A DNA stretch of 64,000 nucleotides, taken from positions 62,001-126,000 of the forward strand of contig NZ_AHCD03000035.1 of NCBI RefSeq assembly GCF_000238295.3, read 5' to 3'. Source of the stretch: Pseudoalteromonas rubra (lineage in GTDB: Bacteria; Pseudomonadota; Gammaproteobacteria; Enterobacterales; Alteromonadaceae). The first letter of the stretch is position 1. Every line of letters starts with the position of its first letter. A program made the translations under genes and the position numbers. The notes under the pieces were generated by a model. It saw only the letters and a program-made list of their open reading frames with translations. It did no database searches and was not told the origin of the DNA. This document shows, piece after piece, positions 62,043-64,000 of the stretch.

Positions 62043-64000
62043 ATGTCCGAAAACACCGCTGATTTGAAATATCTGGTGTGCTTTGTTTTGTGCCTGACAT
62101 TCAGTGTGGCCTCTGTCGCTCAAACGTCTTTATCCGCCGAGCTGATGGCAGAAAAGATAGAAAGTGCAGAAGGAAGTGAAAAAGTAGAAGCAATCATAGC
62201 TTATGTTGCGCAACACTTTCATTTTCGTACTGCCGAATCACTTGCTTATGGCCAGGCAGGGCTCTCGTTGCTGGCGGACAACCCCAATGATGACCAGAGT
62301 GCCCGATTGTTGAGTCACCTGGCCCGTGCCCACATATCGAAACGAGAACTTAGCCAGGCTAAAAGGTTGGCTGAGCGCGCGAATATACTGGCAATACAAA
62401 GCCGGATCGAGGCTAATCAGATATTGGCTAAACTGGTCTCTGCGGATATTGCTACGCGACAGCAAAATGTTGATATTGCTGAAGCTGATCTTGTCACCGC
62501 TATGCAGGTAGCAACGAAGATTGGCCATGACAGGTACCTTGCTCGAGCCCGCCAGTTGTCAGGTGCACTCAATATTCGGCTGATGCGCTTCGATGACGCC
62601 TTAGCTGACTTTCTTCATAGCCTGAATTTATATCGCAAATTACAGGATAACTACCGGGTATCTTCGATACACCAAAGTTTGGCCTCTCTTTACAGAAGGA
62701 TGAACCTTTACGAAAAAGTGCTGTTTCACCAGAACAAAGCTATCCAGATAGCGTTACAGCTCAAGGATGACAGAAAGCTGGGAATTTATTACAGCAATAT
62801 GGGTACCTATCTTGAAGAGATTGGTGATTATAACAGTGCCATTGAGACGTACCTTAAATCCCTGGAGTACAGGAAAGTGCTGGACTATAAAATGGGTATG
62901 ATCCACACCTATAATCGCCTGGGCTCTGTGTATCGGTTAGTGGGGGACTATGGCAGCGCTGAAAACAGTTTGATGGAAGCCTTGAACCTGAAACAAGCGA
63001 TTAACCGCTTTGACACGAACATTTCAACCTATCTGGATCTGGGGCGTTTGTATATAGCCACCGGTGAGCTGAAAAAAGCCGAAGCGTATCTTAATAAAAG
63101 CTTGCCATTGTATCTGGGCTCCCCCTGGGAAGATCGCATTGCTGAGATTTATCAGGCGTTCGCACAATTGTCGTTAAAGCGGGGAGCGACCCAGCAAGCA
63201 ATCGATGAGTATCTCAGAGCCATTGAGATAGCCACTGAGCATCAAAGAGATGCCCTTGTCATGCAATATCAGCGCGAACTTGCGCAAGTCTACGAGCAGG
63301 CCGGGCAGCCTGTGCAGGCAGTTCACTACCTGAATGCCTATTTATTTTATCAAAGCGAATGGGAAAACAGGAATAACCAGTATCGGCTCAGCGCATTAAG
63401 TGTCGAGTTCGATGTAGAAGAAAAGGAACGTGAAATTGCTGAACTGGTGCAAGAAAATCGTATTAAAGACTTACAGATAGAAAAGCAGGCATTTCAAAAG
63501 GGGGTCGTTCTTATTGCCTTGGTACTGGTATTTGGCACAGTGTTTTTCTTGTATTTTTGGTACAGCAAGAATAAACAGCTAAAAATCGAGCAGCTGGCGC
63601 TAAAGCAGGTGAGTAGTGCTAAAGAGCGACTCAGTCTGGCTCTATGGGGAAGTGGCGATGAGCTATGGGATTGGGATTTGGCAGAAGGCGTGATTACACG
63701 AGACAACCAACAGAGTAATTTGCAATTACCTGCTGCCGAGATTGGCTCAGATCTCAGTGTCATAAAAGCATCTGTACACCCTGAAGATTACCCCGAATTA
63801 GAACAAGCGTTTAATAAGCACCTGGAGGGGGAAACAGACTTCTATGAAGTGAGCTACCGGGTCAAAACGACTCAGGGGGGCTGGCTTTGGGTTTTAGATC
63901 GGGGGAAAGTGACGACCCGGCATGAAAGCGGTACGGCCGTCAGGGCATGCGGTACAATCAAGGATATCTCAGCACTTAAGCGAACGGAGATCGCTTTGGC
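62043..64000 (+). CDS. TPR-PAS membrane signalling protein, 5' part (runs off the window)
   Basis: The frame is open from the ATG at 62043 to the window end, giving at least 652 residues. A signal-anchor segment (VCFVLCLTFSVASVA) precedes at least six TPR-like repeats (about 60-430; for example GIYYSNMGTYLEEIGDYNSA, MIHTYNRLGSVYRLVGDYGS) and a short coiled coil. A transmembrane helix (about 485-505: VVLIALVLVFGTVFFLYFWY) and a PAS/PAC domain (about 530-640: LWDWDLAEGVITR, VHPEDYP, GGWLWVLDRG, GTIKDISALKRTE) follow. The architecture usually continues into GGDEF/EAL or histidine kinase domains, but that part is outside the window. Confidence 0.85.
   Translation, partial: MSENTADLKYLVCFVLCLTFSVASVAQTSLSAELMAEKIESAEGSEKVEAIIAYVAQHFHFRTAESLAYGQAGLSLLADNPNDDQSARLLSHLARAHISKRELSQAKRLAERANILAIQSRIEANQILAKLVSADIATRQQNVDIAEADLVTAMQVATKIGHDRYLARARQLSGALNIRLMRFDDALADFLHSLNLYRKLQDNYRVSSIHQSLASLYRRMNLYEKVLFHQNKAIQIALQLKDDRKLGIYYSNMGTYLEEIGDYNSAIETYLKSLEYRKVLDYKMGMIHTYNRLGSVYRLVGDYGSAENSLMEALNLKQAINRFDTNISTYLDLGRLYIATGELKKAEAYLNKSLPLYLGSPWEDRIAEIYQAFAQLSLKRGATQQAIDEYLRAIEIATEHQRDALVMQYQRELAQVYEQAGQPVQAVHYLNAYLFYQSEWENRNNQYRLSALSVEFDVEEKEREIAELVQENRIKDLQIEKQAFQKGVVLIALVLVFGTVFFLYFWYSKNKQLKIEQLALKQVSSAKERLSLALWGSGDELWDWDLAEGVITRDNQQSNLQLPAAEIGSDLSVIKASVHPEDYPELEQAFNKHLEGETDFYEVSYRVKTTQGGWLWVLDRGKVTTRHESGTAVRACGTIKDISALKRTEIAL

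Overview
The window looks like chromosomal DNA of a marine gammaproteobacterium, most likely Pseudoalteromonas. The basis is the left-hand order (large NAD-glutamate dehydrogenase, pyrD, zapC, rlmL, thioredoxin-fold protein, uup, DUF3466 protein), short interspersed elements with ATACCAA-type ends, and a chitinolytic cluster typical of marine species. No rRNA, tRNA, CRISPR array or intact insertion sequence was seen.

Layout. (1) 1-10.9 kb: conserved housekeeping block. (2) 11.4-12.2 kb: a receiver-like/AraC-type regulator whose frame is broken at two poly-A tracts. (3) 12.36-35.25 kb: a complete extracellular contractile injection system (eCIS, of the Afp/PVC/MAC type) in one tightly packed plus-strand operon: cap, sheath, two tube proteins, Afp6-like protein, LysM adaptor, spike, PAAR tip, gp25-like wedge, two large baseplate proteins with a fibre-like gene between them, a 2019-residue tape-measure-family protein and an AAA+ ATPase. 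(4) 35.25-40.2 kb: accessory or cargo island: a stand-alone DUF4157 metalloprotease-like protein, a small beta-sandwich-like protein, two putative effectors sharing an N-terminal leader, and a jacalin-like lectin on the opposite strand. (5) 40.8-43.45 kb: a probable release (lysis) module: membrane-anchored pesticin-type muramidase, lipoprotein and small helical protein. (6) 44.3-54.6 kb: chitin cluster with two GH18 chitinases, an AA10 lytic polysaccharide monooxygenase and an M4 metalloprotease, each with two CBM5/12 chitin-binding modules. (7) 54.7-64 kb: a lipoprotein, two porin plus small periplasmic-binding-protein pairs arranged as mirror images around a chemotaxis receptor gene, a family-3 solute-binding protein and the start of a TPR/PAS signalling protein cut by the window end.

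How they work together. Region 3 would build a phage-tail-like syringe in the cytoplasm, region 4 would supply its payloads, and region 5 would lyse the producing cell to free it. This fits the MAC-type systems of Pseudoalteromonas, where particles are released by lysis and act on animals or protists. The chitin cluster would dismantle chitin-protein matrices such as crustacean cuticle. Its adjacency to the eCIS is suggestive of a shared animal-associated lifestyle but does not prove one.

The points most worth a second look are the three near-identical 774-bp repeats inside the tape-measure gene, the two compensating homopolymer frameshifts in the regulator upstream of the eCIS, and the shared leader (VF.DNR at residues 32-37) on two otherwise unrelated putative cargo proteins.
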